Assembly: GCA_963377175.1 (NCBI GenBank)
Contig: CAUJNA010003800.1
Span: 297,131 to 361,130, forward strand
Direction: 5' to 3'
DNA: 64,000 nt
Source: Effrenium voratum
Lineage: Eukaryota; Sar; Dinophyceae; Suessiales; Symbiodiniaceae
Position 1 is the first letter of the stretch; every line of letters begins with the position of its first letter. A program made the translations under genes and the position numbers. Of this stretch, positions 63,314-64,000 are shown in pieces. A model generated the notes under the pieces. The model did no database searches and had not been told where the DNA came from. It saw only the letters and a program-made list of their open reading frames with translations.

Positions 63314-64000
63314 CTCAAAACTAAAAACGCAAGCGCCCGCTCTACGCGTGGAGCACAACGTAGGTTAACCGGCTACCCACCTCTGGATTAAGCAAAAGCT
63401 AGCAGTCAATAGCTCTGGCAGTATGAATAACAGTTGCCCTGGCCCTGCTTGTGCCTCCCTTGCTGCTGACAGTTCCTACACTTGCGGTAGACGATGCAAC
63501 TCTCTAGGTCATTCTGCTACGCATAATTGTACCGCCAATGCTGCTTCATTGCCTTGCGAATGCTCTTCACTTGCGCAAGCATGTGCGGTGCTGGCCACAG
63601 CGAAATCGTCGGTACAAACACTGTTCAGCACATCTAGGCTATTCACGCGCTCAGACAAAACAATCTTGCAAAAAGCCTGGTAGTATTCTGTGAAAGCAAT
63701 GCATCACTGACAGATCCCGCCTCCAGGTCTGAGTAGTTTGGCACCCCTGAACTTCCGCCCATGGGATCGTCCTGCCCACCAAGATCTCACGACTCAACCA
63801 ACCCGAGGTGGCACGCGGTCTACGGCTTGGCTGGCATCACTTGCTCATAGCATCTCACAGCGTGATTGGGCATGCTGCCTTGCAGGATGCAGCAGCAACC
63901 AGCAGCGGCTGCGCAGTACAGCAGTAAAAACCCTTCTATAACATGCAATGGCAACACGTTGTCCCAAACATGGCTCCATTAGCTTGGGTGCCCTGTCTGC
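63314..64000. other. Upstream intron of the TBC gene, no exon recognised
   Basis: The half of the TBC domain that precedes YxQ must lie here or beyond the window edge. I could not find its arginine-finger motif on the minus strand here. Confidence 0.5.

Noticed and set aside
62653..63358. 201-221 codon minus frames rich in Lys, Glu, Gly and Arg
   Set aside because: Repeat translation in an intron. The real exon here is 63203-63313.

Overview
The window looks like nuclear DNA of a dinoflagellate, most likely from the Symbiodinium group. Genes are split into many short exons. Splice donors are GT, GC and GA, and most acceptors read AG|G. Introns are packed with microsatellites, and Ty1/copia-type LTR retrotransposons are present. 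No rRNA, tRNA or CRISPR feature was found. All exon borders were set by hand from reading frame, protein-family fit and matching intron phase, so each is a prediction.

Everything I recognise lies on the minus strand. From right to left these are: (1) about 63.3-42.3 kb, a gene of about 25 exons for a TBC (Rab-GAP type), EF-hand-like and C2-like protein, with its 3' end at 42,292 and its 5' end outside the window; (2) about 40.7-37.7 kb, exons of a phosphatidylinositol-phosphate kinase; (3) about 35.3-33.8 kb, a small membrane protein with a Tyr/Gln/Pro-rich tail; (4) 32.2-23.8 kb, copia element 1; (5) two exons of an unknown gene at 21-22 kb; (6) 20.6-9.7 kb, at least 17 exons of a sterol-glucosyltransferase-like UDP-glycosyltransferase, including 17-nt and 21-nt micro-exons. 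The stretch 1-9.6 kb holds no gene I can defend apart from one weak exon.

Copia element 1 (23,797-32,236) has 151-bp LTRs differing at one base. It encodes, in several frames, an N-terminal region, Gag, a zinc knuckle, an aspartic protease, a zinc-ribbon-like segment, a domain resembling cytosine-C5 methyltransferases, an integrase with its core deleted, reverse transcriptase and RNase H. Copia element 2 (52,440-58,388) has 168-bp LTRs with two differences and sits in a (TC)n tract inside an intron of the TBC gene. It has a complete D,D35E integrase, RT and RNase H, no recognisable Gag or protease, and an extra 323-residue ORF after RNase H. Both elements carry the same 12-nt primer-binding site beside the 5' LTR.

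The rest is intron and intergenic DNA: a tandem duplication of about 1.15 kb inside the glycosyltransferase gene, a 131-bp MITE-like palindrome, an introner-like hairpin intron, and long simple-sequence arrays. TBC/C2 proteins and PIP kinases both act at membranes, but nothing here shows that these neighbours work together. Their shared strand more likely reflects the unidirectional gene arrays typical of dinoflagellates.
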